From: Geobacillus vulcani PSS1
GTDB lineage: Bacteria > Bacillota > Bacilli > Bacillales > Anoxybacillaceae
Direction of reading: 5' to 3'
Length of the DNA stretch: 64,000 bases
NCBI RefSeq assembly: GCF_000733845.1
Contig: NZ_JPOI01000001.1
Location: forward strand, 1,527,501 to 1,591,500
The position numbers and the translations under genes are program-made. Below are positions 8,163 to 17,182 of this stretch, piece after piece. Each line of letters opens with the position of its first letter. Positions within the stretch are counted from its first letter, which is position 1. Below the pieces are notes generated by a model. That model had not been told where the DNA came from and searched no databases. It worked only from the letters and a program-made list of their open reading frames with translations.

Positions 8163-9104
8163 GTGGTGCAGAAAAAATGGACTTCTCTTCTTGCCGTGCT
8201 GATGGCGCTACTCGTGCTGCTTGTGCCATTGGCTCAACCGGCCGCATCGGTGGAGGCTGCAGCCAAGACAAGGGTGTTTAAAACAGAGCTTGGCAAGCTG
8301 GTGATCAAGGGAACCCCGAAGCGGATTGTCACGCTAAGCATGGCGGGGACCGATGCCGTGGTTACGTTGGGATTAAAGCCGGTGGGCTATACGATTTCGA
8401 ATTCGGGAACGGTGCCTACATACTTGCGTAATAAATTAAAAGGTGTACCGAGCGTTGGAGCTCTTAGCGCCCCGAGTTTGGAGAGAATCGCAGCGCTCAA
8501 ACCGGATTTAATCATTATCGACCATGAATTTGAGTTTCATAAAGCGATTATTCCTCAGTTGAAAAAGATTGCACCCGTGGCGGGATTCCGCGCAAACAGC
8601 TACAAAGAGGCGATGAACCAGCTCCTTGTATTGGGAGACATCTTAGGCCGGAAGGCGAAGGCAAAATCGTTCGTGAATCAGTTTTATAAAGAATTGAAAT
8701 CGCAACAAGCAAAATTAAAAGATAAAAATCTTCGTGTATTGGGCTTTTTCGTCAATAAAGATGGCATTAACGTATGGCAGGACAACTCATTCTCTGGATC
8801 GATTTTTACTGCCCTTAAGGCGGATTATGCCTTTAAGGAAAAAGGGGATGAATACTCCGACTTTAAAACAGTAAGTTTAGAACGAATTTTAGAAATCGAT
8901 CCAGATGTGCTGTTTGCCTATACAGATCCTGGGAAGAATGATCTGAAAAAAGTGAAAGCCAACCCGATTTGGTCCCAATTAAAAGCGGTGAAAAAGAAGC
9001 GGGTGGTGGAAGTCAATCGCGATCTTTGGTCTCGCAGTCGGGGACCGTTGGCAGCGAAATTGATTGTAAAAGAAGCAGCATCCATTTTAAAACGTTATCA
9101 GTGA
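8163..9104 (+). CDS. Iron-siderophore ABC transporter binding protein, apparently not lipidated
   Basis: This 313-residue extracellular protein should capture a ferric siderophore or haem and pass it to the two FecCD-type permeases downstream. After the signal peptide comes the periplasmic-binding type III domain: PKRIVTLSMAGTDAVVTLGL and later GVPSVGALSAPSLERIAALK are the typical FecB/BtuF blocks. The signal peptide ends with VEA-AAK and contains no cysteine. Most Gram-positive binding proteins have a lipobox Cys, so how this one stays at the membrane is unclear. Start is GTG at 8163 (or the GTG at 8166) after AAGGGGGAA. First gene of the operon. Confidence 0.88.
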   Translation: MVQKKWTSLLAVLMALLVLLVPLAQPAASVEAAAKTRVFKTELGKLVIKGTPKRIVTLSMAGTDAVVTLGLKPVGYTISNSGTVPTYLRNKLKGVPSVGALSAPSLERIAALKPDLIIIDHEFEFHKAIIPQLKKIAPVAGFRANSYKEAMNQLLVLGDILGRKAKAKSFVNQFYKELKSQQAKLKDKNLRVLGFFVNKDGINVWQDNSFSGSIFTALKADYAFKEKGDEYSDFKTVSLERILEIDPDVLFAYTDPGKNDLKKVKANPIWSQLKAVKKKRVVEVNRDLWSRSRGPLAAKLIVKEAASILKRYQ

Positions 9105-9125
9105 TGGGATGGGGCTAGCGAGAGG

Positions 9126-10133
9126 ATGTCATCTTTGACATACGGAAAAAAAGCCATATGGATCAGCACCATAGCAGGACTGGGCATCGTTTTGTTGATG
9201 ATCGTTTCGTTGGTCTCTGGTCCGTTTTTCGTGCCGGTTCAAAAGGTGATCGATGTTCTTTTTCATGACGATGGATCCAAAGCACGAACGGTGGTTTGGG
9301 ATCTGCGTTTTCCCCGCGCCCTTCTAGCGGTTTTGATTGGGGCGAATCTGGCGGTCGCTGGCGCGATGATGCAGTGCTTAACCAAGAATCCGATGGCTGA
9401 GCCGAAAATCATGGGGGTGTCGGCCGGCGCAGCTGTGGTGGTTGTCCTTATCGAATATTTTTTTGCCGGCCTTCCCCTGCTTTTCTTTTCTCCCCTTGTC
9501 TTTTTGGGGGCGGCGGTTGGAGGGGCTCTCGTATACAGTTTGTCCTTGAAGAGAGGCGCTCTTTCCCCGGTTCGTTTGACCCTTGCCGGAGTGGCTGTCA
9601 GCGCATTTTTGCATGCGATCACGGTTGGAATTTTGGTCTTGCTTGGCCAAGATGCGGCCGCCGTATATGCCTGGTTGGCCGGCGGGTTAAATGGATTGAC
9701 ATGGCGTCATTTTTCGATGATCGCGCCATGGTCTCTCGCCGGCTTGCTTGTCTCCATCATGATCGCTTCGAAACTGGATCTGTTGGAGCTGGGCGATGAT
9801 ACAGCGAAAGGGCTTGGTATTCATGTGGGAATTCTCAAAACAGTGATGGCAGTCATCATTATTATTTTGGCTGGAAGTGCGGTGTCCGTATCCGGGGTGA
9901 TCGGGTTTATAGGCTTGATGATCCCGCACATCGTCCGAAAAATGGTCGGCGTGAATTATCGGCATATCATTCCAGTCAGCGCCTTGTGCGGGGGAATGTT
10001 GCTTTTGATGGCGGACTTGCTTGCACGCTTAGTGGCGCAGCCGATTGAACTTCCTGTCGGGGTGTTTACCGCCGCCATTGGTTGCCCATACTTTTTGTAT
10101 TTGATTAGGAAGCAGGGCGAATGGAATGCGTAA
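9126..10133 (+). CDS. FecCD-family iron-siderophore permease
   Basis: A 335-residue inner-membrane permease with about ten hydrophobic segments, forming half of the uptake channel. The family block GANLAVAGAMMQCLTKNPMA near residues 76-95 and GVIGFIGLMIPHIVRKMVG near residues 258-276 are both clear; the latter is the loop that meets the ATPase. It lies 21 bases after the binding-protein gene and overlaps the next permease gene by eight bases, so the two are translationally coupled. Confidence 0.92.
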   Translation: MSSLTYGKKAIWISTIAGLGIVLLMIVSLVSGPFFVPVQKVIDVLFHDDGSKARTVVWDLRFPRALLAVLIGANLAVAGAMMQCLTKNPMAEPKIMGVSAGAAVVVVLIEYFFAGLPLLFFSPLVFLGAAVGGALVYSLSLKRGALSPVRLTLAGVAVSAFLHAITVGILVLLGQDAAAVYAWLAGGLNGLTWRHFSMIAPWSLAGLLVSIMIASKLDLLELGDDTAKGLGIHVGILKTVMAVIIIILAGSAVSVSGVIGFIGLMIPHIVRKMVGVNYRHIIPVSALCGGMLLLMADLLARLVAQPIELPVGVFTAAIGCPYFLYLIRKQGEWNA

Positions 10134-11109
10134 GCGTGATGTGGGACTTGTGGCTGGTTTGGCGTTGCTTCTTGTCATCATCGTGCCTCTCGGCGCTTGT
10201 TTCGGGGATGTGAAAATCCCTGTTTCGCAAGTATGGGAGGCATTGTTCAACCGAACGTCTTCCCTCAACGGGGAAATCGTTTGGGAATATCGCTTGCCAA
10301 GAATATTGGTTGGGATGTTTGTCGGTGCCAACCTCGCCGTATCCGGGGCGCTGTTGCAAGCCGTGACGCAAAACCCGCTTGCCGCTCCGAATGTCATTGG
10401 AATGACGGCTGGCGCCAGCTTGTTTGCCGTGCTGGCATTGCTGATCATTCCGCACTTTCCTGCCAGCGGCCTGCCGTTTGCCACCTTTTTCGGGGCTCTC
10501 TTCGCCGGCCTTTGCGTGTATGCGTTTGCCTGGAAGAAAGGGATGGATAAAGGGCGGTTTGCTCTATCAGGGATTGCTTTTGACGCCTTGTTTCAGGCGG
10601 CTGTTACGGGGATTTTGGTTTTTGCGACCAAAGGGATTGATGCTGCGGTCATTTGGTTGGCGGGGAGTTTATGGGGACGGACATGGGAACATGTTGCTCT
10701 CATTGTTCCTTGGTCGGTGATGGGGCTCGCGTTGGCTTACCTTTGTTATCGCCGCCTGAATGTCTTGCAGTTGCACGATGATGTCGCCGCAAGCTTGGGA
10801 ATGCGTGTTCAGGCGGCGCGCTTCCTGATCTTCCTCATCGCGGTCGGTTTGTGCGGAAGCGCCGTGGCCGTATCGGGTCCGATCGGATTTGTGGGACTCG
10901 TCATCCCCCATCTCGCCCGTTTGTTGACAAGGGCGGATTATCAGCGGCTCATTCCGGTCAGCGCCTTATTAGGAGCGATGTTGATGATCGGCGCGGATAC
11001 GGTGGGAAGAACCATCGCGGCGCCAATCGAAATTCCGGTCGGCATCTTAACGGCCTTCATCGGTGCGCCGTATTTTCTCTTTCTGCTTCGACGAGCAAAA
11101 TTATCATGA
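10126..11109 (+). CDS. FecCD-family iron-siderophore permease, second subunit
   Basis: The partner of the preceding permease, 327 residues with about ten membrane segments. GANLAVSGALLQAVTQNPLA and GPIGFVGLVIPHLARLLT are the conserved blocks. The ATG overlaps the end of the previous gene. No ATPase gene follows. In B. subtilis several such uptake sets share one ATPase, YusV, encoded elsewhere; I infer the same here. Confidence 0.92.
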   Translation: MRKRDVGLVAGLALLLVIIVPLGACFGDVKIPVSQVWEALFNRTSSLNGEIVWEYRLPRILVGMFVGANLAVSGALLQAVTQNPLAAPNVIGMTAGASLFAVLALLIIPHFPASGLPFATFFGALFAGLCVYAFAWKKGMDKGRFALSGIAFDALFQAAVTGILVFATKGIDAAVIWLAGSLWGRTWEHVALIVPWSVMGLALAYLCYRRLNVLQLHDDVAASLGMRVQAARFLIFLIAVGLCGSAVAVSGPIGFVGLVIPHLARLLTRADYQRLIPVSALLGAMLMIGADTVGRTIAAPIEIPVGILTAFIGAPYFLFLLRRAKLS

Positions 11110-11122
11110 AAAGGGGATCGGT

Positions 11123-12643
11123 ATGGGTTGGAAAAAATGGGTGGTTTCTAGTTTCGCAGCCGTCAGTTTAGCCATAGTGGGGGCGGCGGAGTCTGAAGCA
11201 TATGCGGCGAAACCGGCCAAGCTTGTCATTGAAAGTGCACAGCCGGTGAATGCTTCGACTGTAAAAGAGTATATCGTAAAAGGAAAAGGGCTCAAGGGAG
11301 CGAAGATCAAAATTGTCATCACCGATGGAAAAGCATCTGTCACTCGTTACACTGTTGTTCAAAAGAGCGGAGCGTTTGAGGCGCCGGTCAACGTATCGAC
11401 GTTACGGGACGGGACGCTAACCCTATCTGTCATCCAAATCGTCAAGGGTCAGAAGTACAGCAGTGTAAAGAAAAAGATGATCAAGGATACGAAGGCTCCT
11501 TCCGTTCCGGTGATCACGAACAAAGGATGGATCAATGCCAAGCAGCAGAACGCTTATGCTGTCCAAGGAACAGCAGAACCCCATAGCGTTGTGAAGGTTT
11601 CGTTGAGCGATGGAAAGCAGCGCATTACCAAAACGGTGCATGCAGACGGCAAAGGGAGATTCCGGGCGGTGATCGATGCAAGAAAATTGGCGGAAGGAGA
11701 GATTACGGTCTCCGCGGTTAGCGTGGATTCGGCAGGAAACCAAAGCGGCCAATCGAAGAACGTGCTTCGGAAAGATGTGAGCATAGAGGCTCCTGAACTG
11801 TTGAATGAAGGATATATTAACGCTTTCAACTATGAAGCGTATCCAGTCACAGGGACAGGCACGCCTGGAGAGAAAGTGGTGGTGGAGGCTGCCGATGGAA
11901 AAAAATCCGTCTTGGCAAGCGGGTTGGTAGATGAAGATGGAAACTATGAAGTAGAGATCAATACGTCTTCGCTGAAAGATGGGAAGGTCATCATCCGTGT
12001 GAAAACGATCGATCAGGCGGGGAATGAAAGCCGGATTGCAAGCGTCGTCCTCATCAAATCGTTGGCTTCTCCGGCCAAGCCGTCTATTGACAATAAAGGA
12101 TATGTGAATGCCGGCACAGATGCAACCGCTTATGAAGTAACGGGCAAGGGAGAACCAGGAGCGGAAGTGGAGGTCACGTTGTCCGATGGCACGAATGAAA
12201 TCAGCACAGTCGGTACGGTGGAAGAAAACGGGAGATACCGCGTAGAAGCGGATATTTCGCCGTTAAGCGATGGACTGATTACCATTACAGCCGTTCAAAC
12301 GAGCGTTACAGGCAATGTAAGCCTGGAGGCAACCGCGACGGTTTGGAAGGATACCACTGTTGACGCTCCATCGTTGAACGCCCTGCCAGCCGTTACGAAC
12401 CAAAATCAAGCGGCCTATACGATCGCAGGAACGGCAGAAAGCAACGCATTGGTGCAAATCATCATTACGGATGGGCAAAAATCGCTTGTTGCATGGACAT
12501 CGGCGGACTCGAATGGGAGTTTTTCCAAGACGCTCGATCTGTCCGCATTGAACCATGGTCAGCTGACGGTCATTGTGATGCAGGAAGACGCAGCACAAAA
12601 CCATAGTGAGGCGACCACAGCGACGGTGACGAAAGGGCAATAA
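11123..12643 (+). CDS. Secreted protein with five Ig-like repeats
   Basis: A 506-residue protein with a signal peptide (basic MGWKKW start, hydrophobic core, cleavage near AYA-AKP) and five repeats of roughly 95 residues each. Every repeat has the pattern Y-x-V-x-G-x-(4)-V-x-V-x(3)-DG, then a G-x-(F/Y) strand and an L-x-DG-x-(I/L)-T strand, as in bacterial Ig-like adhesion domains. Inter-repeat joints carry PxxPxIxNKGxxNA. There is no LPXTG motif, lipobox or membrane tail, so it is probably released or held by cell-wall charge. AAGGGGA precedes the ATG. It is 13 bases after the second permease gene, and so presumably shares Fur control. A role in holding metal or siderophore at the surface is only a guess. 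Confidence 0.8.
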   Translation: MGWKKWVVSSFAAVSLAIVGAAESEAYAAKPAKLVIESAQPVNASTVKEYIVKGKGLKGAKIKIVITDGKASVTRYTVVQKSGAFEAPVNVSTLRDGTLTLSVIQIVKGQKYSSVKKKMIKDTKAPSVPVITNKGWINAKQQNAYAVQGTAEPHSVVKVSLSDGKQRITKTVHADGKGRFRAVIDARKLAEGEITVSAVSVDSAGNQSGQSKNVLRKDVSIEAPELLNEGYINAFNYEAYPVTGTGTPGEKVVVEAADGKKSVLASGLVDEDGNYEVEINTSSLKDGKVIIRVKTIDQAGNESRIASVVLIKSLASPAKPSIDNKGYVNAGTDATAYEVTGKGEPGAEVEVTLSDGTNEISTVGTVEENGRYRVEADISPLSDGLITITAVQTSVTGNVSLEATATVWKDTTVDAPSLNALPAVTNQNQAAYTIAGTAESNALVQIIITDGQKSLVAWTSADSNGSFSKTLDLSALNHGQLTVIVMQEDAAQNHSEATTATVTKGQ

Positions 12644-12655
12644 GAAGGAACCTGT

Positions 12656-12711
12656 CGGCCGAGTCTTTCTTTGAAGCGGAATGCTTAAAAGAGGACTCGG
12701 TCGATTTTTTT
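12656..12711 (+). terminator. Terminator of the iron-uptake operon
   Basis: CGGCCGAGTC at 12656-12665 pairs with GACTCGGTCG at 12694-12703 and is followed by ATTTTTTT. The loop is long, about 28 bases. Confidence 0.7.
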
Positions 12712-12986
12712 GATGAATAGACATGTTTCAATATGACATAATCATGGGGAACGTGGGGCTCTTAGGGAATCGATGATTGGATTAACATGAGGATAAGGAT
12801 GGCGGTTTCTGTTTTTCGAATCCCAATTATTATGGCAGATTGATAGAGAATGAATATAACCAATTAGGAGAAGACCTTGTTTTCCATTTTTGTTCCCATA
12901 GATGAACCTACTCCCGCTTTTTACATGCCTGTATTTGCCGCGTGAAAATAGATCCGTCCGGGAAGGCCTCTGGCCTCTCCCGGATG
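12712..12986. other. Noncoding gap with a terminator for the leftward gene
   Basis: No gene is seen. At about 12956-12984, GTCCGGGAAGGCC pairs imperfectly with GGCCTCTCCCGGAT. Read leftward it is followed by TCTATTTTCAC, so it probably terminates the methyltransferase transcript. Confidence 0.5.
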
Positions 12987-13889
12987 TTATTTGCGCACCG
13001 CATGGACATAATGGACATGTTCAAACGCTGTCAGATCGTCGTTTCGGTTCGAGAAAAATTCCGCTTGGATTTGTTCCGGCGATACGTGTTCGAAAATGAA
13101 GAGACGGTGATGTTGCAGCTGTTTCTCAAGTTCCTCCAGCGAATATGCCGCTTTCATCGGCTCACCGCTTTGCCGGGCGAGGGCGAGCGTGTTTTGCACC
13201 CGCTTGACGGGGGAGGCAAACAGCTGCTCATCGGCAAAATCAAACACGATGGAGCTGCCCTCTGTCATCAATGGAGCGAGTTGGTGCAAAAGACGATAGA
13301 AGTGCTCTTTTTCCAGATAATATGAGACGCCAAGCAGGCTGAACACCGTTTTTTCACTTGGGCGAAAGCCGGCTGCGAGCAATCGAGGAACCACGTCATC
13401 CTTGGTAAAATCGGCGGCGACCAGTTGCAAGCCGCTCGGCATATTCCAGCTGGCCATGTGGAGGCGTTCGCGCTTGAATTGCTGCGTGTTGGGATGGTCG
13501 ACTTCGAATATCGTCAGGCCGCTGTGTGGATGGCGGAAGGCGAACGTATCCAGCCCTGCTCCTAACATGACATATTGCGTCGCGCCAAGCCGTTTTTCGT
13601 GTTGGACGATCCGTTCGGTATAGGCAGCGCGAGCGAGCGGAGTCGGAGCGAGCTGCGTTTGGACGATCCATTTCACTTTCTCTTCGTCCGATGAGAATGC
13701 ATCAAGCTGCTCGGGGGCAAAAAATCCCAAGCCGTTGGCGAGAAAGGTTTGGATTTGTTTGTATTCTTCATCCGTGATCAGCTGTCTGGCCATATCGTCA
13801 CGAAAAATGACAGGCGTGTCATGTTCCGTATGATAAGCGCGGACGAAACAGGACATCAATGCGGTCATGCTCGGTTCATTTGGTTTCAT
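12987..13889 (-). CDS. Class I SAM-dependent methyltransferase (LCMT/PPM1-like)
   Basis: This 300-residue protein belongs to the leucine-carboxyl-methyltransferase-like group, often annotated TIGR00027. YVMLGAGLDTFAFRHP is the S-adenosylmethionine loop with the GAGLDT signature. IFEVDHPNTQQFKRERL carries the acidic residue that binds the ribose, and the N-terminal RAAYTERIV is typical. Members methylate carboxyl or hydroxyl groups of small molecules; the substrate here is unknown. Its start overlaps the stop of the TetR gene upstream in an ATGA, so the two form one unit under the same regulator. Confidence 0.85.
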   Translation of the reverse strand: MKPNEPSMTALMSCFVRAYHTEHDTPVIFRDDMARQLITDEEYKQIQTFLANGLGFFAPEQLDAFSSDEEKVKWIVQTQLAPTPLARAAYTERIVQHEKRLGATQYVMLGAGLDTFAFRHPHSGLTIFEVDHPNTQQFKRERLHMASWNMPSGLQLVAADFTKDDVVPRLLAAGFRPSEKTVFSLLGVSYYLEKEHFYRLLHQLAPLMTEGSSIVFDFADEQLFASPVKRVQNTLALARQSGEPMKAAYSLEELEKQLQHHRLFIFEHVSPEQIQAEFFSNRNDDLTAFEHVHYVHAVRK

Positions 13890-14512
13890 AGCAACGGCTC
13901 CTTTGCGAGGCTATTGAAAATCATCTTCTGGCCGTAGGCAAAAAACTGCTCTTTCGTCTTGCCGAGTGTCGGCAGCAAAAACGATCCCTTTGTTTCGACA
14001 AGGTCAAACAACGCATGCAGTTGTGCAGAAAACACGTACACGGCCATCATGACGTCTGCGGTTTCACGGACAACGCCTTCTGCGATGCCTTGCTCGATCC
14101 AGCGGGCGAGGGCGTCATTGATGTCCGTTCCTAAAGAGAAAATAGCTTCCATGGTGGGTGTCACTGCGCCCAACGATGGCGGGCGAAACTCGCGGACGGC
14201 GCGCGCCGAAATGGGACAGTGTTCGTAGTAAGCGCGCATCGCCGCACAAATGTGCTCGTACTTGGCCAAAAACGGCTGCTCGGCTTGCACGATGTCGGTG
14301 AGACGATCACGCAACTGTTCGAGACCATTCACGACAATGTAGTACAAAATCTCCTCCTTCGTGGCAAAGTAGCGGTACACCGTGCGGCGGCTGTATCCCG
14401 ATGCCGCACAAATATCGCTGATCGACGTGCCGTCAAACCCACGTTCGAGAAACAGCTGCTCAGCCGCTTGAGCAATCGTTTGTTTGTGCACAGCAGCGAT
14501 ATGTTCTTTCAT
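13886..14512 (-). CDS. TetR/AcrR family transcriptional regulator
   Basis: A 208-residue regulator. The N-terminal helix-turn-helix is clear: AAEQLFLERGFDGTSISDI then AASGYSRRTVYRYFATKEE, residues 12-50. The remainder is the ligand-binding helical domain. The ATG at 14512 is chosen over one seven codons upstream because of AGGGGT seven bases before it. It overlaps the methyltransferase gene by four bases and starts 23 bases from a perfect dyad (14535-14553), so it should repress its own operon. The inducer is unknown. Confidence 0.9.
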   Translation of the reverse strand: MKEHIAAVHKQTIAQAAEQLFLERGFDGTSISDICAASGYSRRTVYRYFATKEEILYYIVVNGLEQLRDRLTDIVQAEQPFLAKYEHICAAMRAYYEHCPISARAVREFRPPSLGAVTPTMEAIFSLGTDINDALARWIEQGIAEGVVRETADVMMAVYVFSAQLHALFDLVETKGSFLLPTLGKTKEQFFAYGQKMIFNSLAKEPLL

Positions 14513-14534
14513 GGTGGATACCCCTAGTATCAAA

Positions 14535-14553
14535 AGTATACTACGAGTATACT
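14535..14553. promoter_or_regulatory. Probable operator of the TetR regulator
   Basis: AGTATACT-acg-AGTATACT is a perfect dyad with 8-base arms and a 3-base centre. It lies between the start of the TetR gene and the divergent acetyltransferase gene, and could control both. Confidence 0.7.
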
Positions 14554-14627
14554 CTTTGTTTTTCTGGTCGTCAAGCAGATTTTTTATTCACAAGTGAGCA
14601 ACCAGAACAATGCAAGGAGGGATCGTT

Positions 14628-15182
14628 ATGGGAAACATCCAGCCAAGGCGGTTGGTGACGGCAAGCGGCCAACCGATTGTTATACGGACGGCATGGCCCG
14701 AGGATGCCGAGCGGATCGTTGCGTTTGTGAAGGCGGTGGCGGCGGAAGCGTCGTATTTGCTGACGACGGCATCGGAAGTAACAATCACGAGCGAGCAGCA
14801 AAAACAATGGTTGCAACAAATGATGGATGATCCCGGAAAGCTGGCGATTGTCGCCGAGCAGGAAGGGGATATCATCGGGTTTTTGGATTTTCATAACGGT
14901 AATAAGCAACGGACGAAGCACCAAGGGGCTTTTGGTATGAGCGTGAAAAACAGCTTTCGGGGCCAAGGGGTCGGCAAGGCGCTGCTTGCGACGCTTCTTG
15001 AGTGGGCAACGGAACATCCGTTTATTGAAAAAGTTTGCCTCGAAGTCGTCGCTGACAACACGAACGCGATTCGATTGTATCAAAAGTTTGGATTTGTGGA
15101 AGAAGGGGTGAAGAAAAACGCGGCGAAAATCGATGACAAGACGTATTGGGATTTGCTTTTGATGGCCCGCTTTGTCAACTAG
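14628..15182 (+). CDS. GNAT family N-acetyltransferase
   Basis: A 184-residue cytoplasmic acetyltransferase. The acetyl-CoA loop is SFRGQGVGKALLATLLEWA, and VCLEVVADNTNAIRLYQKFG with the following FVEEG is the classical C-terminal half. AGGAGGG at 14614-14620 sets the ATG at 14628. It is divergent from the TetR-methyltransferase operon. The substrate is unknown; the sequence resembles the broad RimI/YjaB-like group. Confidence 0.87.
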   Translation: MGNIQPRRLVTASGQPIVIRTAWPEDAERIVAFVKAVAAEASYLLTTASEVTITSEQQKQWLQQMMDDPGKLAIVAEQEGDIIGFLDFHNGNKQRTKHQGAFGMSVKNSFRGQGVGKALLATLLEWATEHPFIEKVCLEVVADNTNAIRLYQKFGFVEEGVKKNAAKIDDKTYWDLLLMARFVN

Positions 15183-15206
15183 GTGTGCAGCTGCTAAAAA
15201 ATCTTA

Positions 15207-15230
15207 AGCAGGCTGAAAAAACAGCCCGCT
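15207..15230. terminator. Bidirectional terminator between GNAT and LysE genes
   Basis: AGCAGGCTG pairs with CAGCCCGCT around an A6 loop, with one mismatch. Read leftward it is followed by TAAGATTTTTTAG, and rightward by CGTTTCGTTTT. Confidence 0.6.
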
Positions 15231-15247
15231 CGTTTCGTTTTCGGCCG

Positions 15248-15874
15248 CTACGAACGCTCGCTGAAGGCGATTTGGATGCCGATGGCGGCGAAAAGGGCGC
15301 CTTTGAGCCAGTGGATCCGCCGAGCGATTTGTTCGTTCGACAGCAGCCAGTGGCGCAGTTTTTCCGCGCCGATGCTCACCAAGGTGAACACGGCGAGCGC
15401 CTGAATGAGGAAGACGGCGCCAAGAAGCAACATCTGTTGCGGCACGCGGCCCGCTGATGGATCAACGAACTGCGGCAGGAGCGCCAAAAAGAAGAGCGAC
15501 ACTTTCGGATTGAGCACGTTCATCAAAATGCCTTTTTTGTACAACGATCTCAAGGCGAGCTGCTCTTGACGCCCGAGTGCTAGGCCAGCGTCTTTTTCGT
15601 GGAACGCCTGCCATGCCAAGTACAGCAAATACCCGGCGCCTGCGTATTTGACGACGGCAAAGGCCAAGGCCGACTGATAAATGATGGCTGAGACGCCAAG
15701 CGTGGCGGCACTGATATGGACAAGCAGGCCGGTGCACAGCCCGAGGGAGGTGGCGATGCCCGCCTGTTTGCCCTGGGACAGGCTTTGGGCGATGACGAAC
15801 AAAATGTCCGGGCCTGGGGCTAACGTAAGCAAAACAGCGACGCCGAAAAACGAGAAGATCGTTCCGATTTCCAT
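15248..15874 (-). CDS. LysE/RhtB-family exporter
   Basis: A 208-residue membrane protein with six hydrophobic segments, of the family that exports amino acids such as lysine or homoserine lactones. The signature APGPDILFVIAQSL sits at about residues 20-33, and NPKVSLFFLALLPQFVDP in the middle is also typical. The start at 15874 follows GGAAGGGAAGGCTT; the frame is open further upstream but without a binding site. The cargo cannot be told from the sequence. Confidence 0.88.
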   Translation of the reverse strand: MEIGTIFSFFGVAVLLTLAPGPDILFVIAQSLSQGKQAGIATSLGLCTGLLVHISAATLGVSAIIYQSALAFAVVKYAGAGYLLYLAWQAFHEKDAGLALGRQEQLALRSLYKKGILMNVLNPKVSLFFLALLPQFVDPSAGRVPQQMLLLGAVFLIQALAVFTLVSIGAEKLRHWLLSNEQIARRIHWLKGALFAAIGIQIAFSERS

Positions 15875-15979
15875 AAGCCTTCCCTTCCTTTGGCAGCTGA
15901 TGTCTGTATCTTGATGTTCGCCGTGGATCGTCTTGATTCCTTTTGGCTTGAAAGGGAAAATGGACAAGCAAACGAAAAA

Positions 15980-16009
15980 GCCGCCCATGCCATTCCAAGC
16001 AGAGGCGGC
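15980..16009 (-). terminator. Terminator of the CDF transporter gene
   Basis: GCCGCC and GGCGGC arms enclose an 18-base loop; read leftward the hairpin is followed by TTTTTCGTTTG. Confidence 0.65.
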
Positions 16010-16014
16010 ATTTT

Positions 16015-16965
16015 CTATTCATGGGAAGCTTTTTTCTCCAAAAACGCCCGGCCATAGTGGCCGTGGTCATGCAGCATGGCGTGTTCGACTTGGATGGTCG
16101 CATGTTCGATTCCGTATTTTTCCTTCAACATTTCATTCACCGCCAAGATGACGCAAAGCGGTTGGATGTGTTCGTTGACAAACACATGAGCTGACAGCGA
16201 GTAATGGTCGGTCGAGATGGCCCATAAATGCATATCATGCACATCTTCCACCCCTTCGATCGTTCGAATGTCAGCGCGGATTTGTTCGAGGTCAAACCCA
16301 TCGGGCACGGCTTCCATTAAGATGAGATACGATTCACGCATAATTTTCGCCCCGCCTGTGAAAATGATGGCGGCGATCACCAAGCTGATGATCGGGTCGA
16401 ATACTGTCCAACCGGTCCAATAAATGAGAAGCGCGGAAACGATGACACCGATCGAGCTGATCAAGTCACCGATGAAATGCCAAAGGGCGCTCTGAACGTT
16501 CAAGTTGTCTTCCGCTTTCGTGCTTCGGCTTAAGACGATCGTCAGCGTCGCGTTGACGACGAGGCCAATCGCGGCGATCCCGAGCATGAGGCGAAAGTGG
16601 ATCGGTTCCGGATGGAGAAAACGCTGAATGCCTTCCCATAAGATCCACAGCGCAATGACGGCCAATGTCAGCCCGTTCAAAAACGACGTGATAATTTCAA
16701 ATCGCAAAAAGCCGAACGTAAACCGGCGGTTTGGCGGGCGCGTCGCCATATAGAGAGCGACCATGCTTAAGCCGAGCGCCAGCACATCGGATGCCATATG
16801 GGCGGAATCGGACAACAGCGCGAGCGAGTTCGAAAGGATGCCGCCGGTGATCTCAACGGCGGTGAAAAACACGGTCAATAAAAGCGTCACCCAGAGCGCT
16901 TTTTTCGATTCATTTTGCGTTTTGACGTGCGGGAGATGGTGAAAATCGTACAGTGTTGGAGCCAT
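16015..16965 (-). CDS. czcD: CDF-family divalent metal exporter (CzcD-like)
   Basis: This 316-residue antiporter should move Zn2+, Cd2+ or Co2+ out of the cell in exchange for protons or K+. Six membrane helices are visible. The metal-site residues lie in SDSAHMASDVLALG (helix II) and HFIGDLISSIGVIV (helix V). The C-terminal cytoplasmic domain (about residues 205-300) has the DVHDMHLWAI segment of the family. The tail is rich in histidine (HATIQVEHAMLHDHGHYG). GGAGGTGCATT precedes the ATG. The upstream 60 bases are almost pure AT and contain AT-rich dyads, but no operator was identified with confidence. Confidence 0.88.
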   Translation of the reverse strand: MAPTLYDFHHLPHVKTQNESKKALWVTLLLTVFFTAVEITGGILSNSLALLSDSAHMASDVLALGLSMVALYMATRPPNRRFTFGFLRFEIITSFLNGLTLAVIALWILWEGIQRFLHPEPIHFRLMLGIAAIGLVVNATLTIVLSRSTKAEDNLNVQSALWHFIGDLISSIGVIVSALLIYWTGWTVFDPIISLVIAAIIFTGGAKIMRESYLILMEAVPDGFDLEQIRADIRTIEGVEDVHDMHLWAISTDHYSLSAHVFVNEHIQPLCVILAVNEMLKEKYGIEHATIQVEHAMLHDHGHYGRAFLEKKASHE

Positions 16966-17182
16966 AATGCACCTCCATTTTTTATAATAATTATTAATTT
17001 ATATATATTATAATATAAATGCCCGGCTGTGTGCAAAGGAAAATTCGACAACCCAAAACAGCGGTTGTTGGAATTTGTCTAAAAATATAGACGAATCATT
17101 CAAGGAATGAAGCGTTCTGTTGGCGAATAGGAATCAATGTCGTGTATGGCCATCATCTTGTTTCGGAAAGGATGCGATCGGT

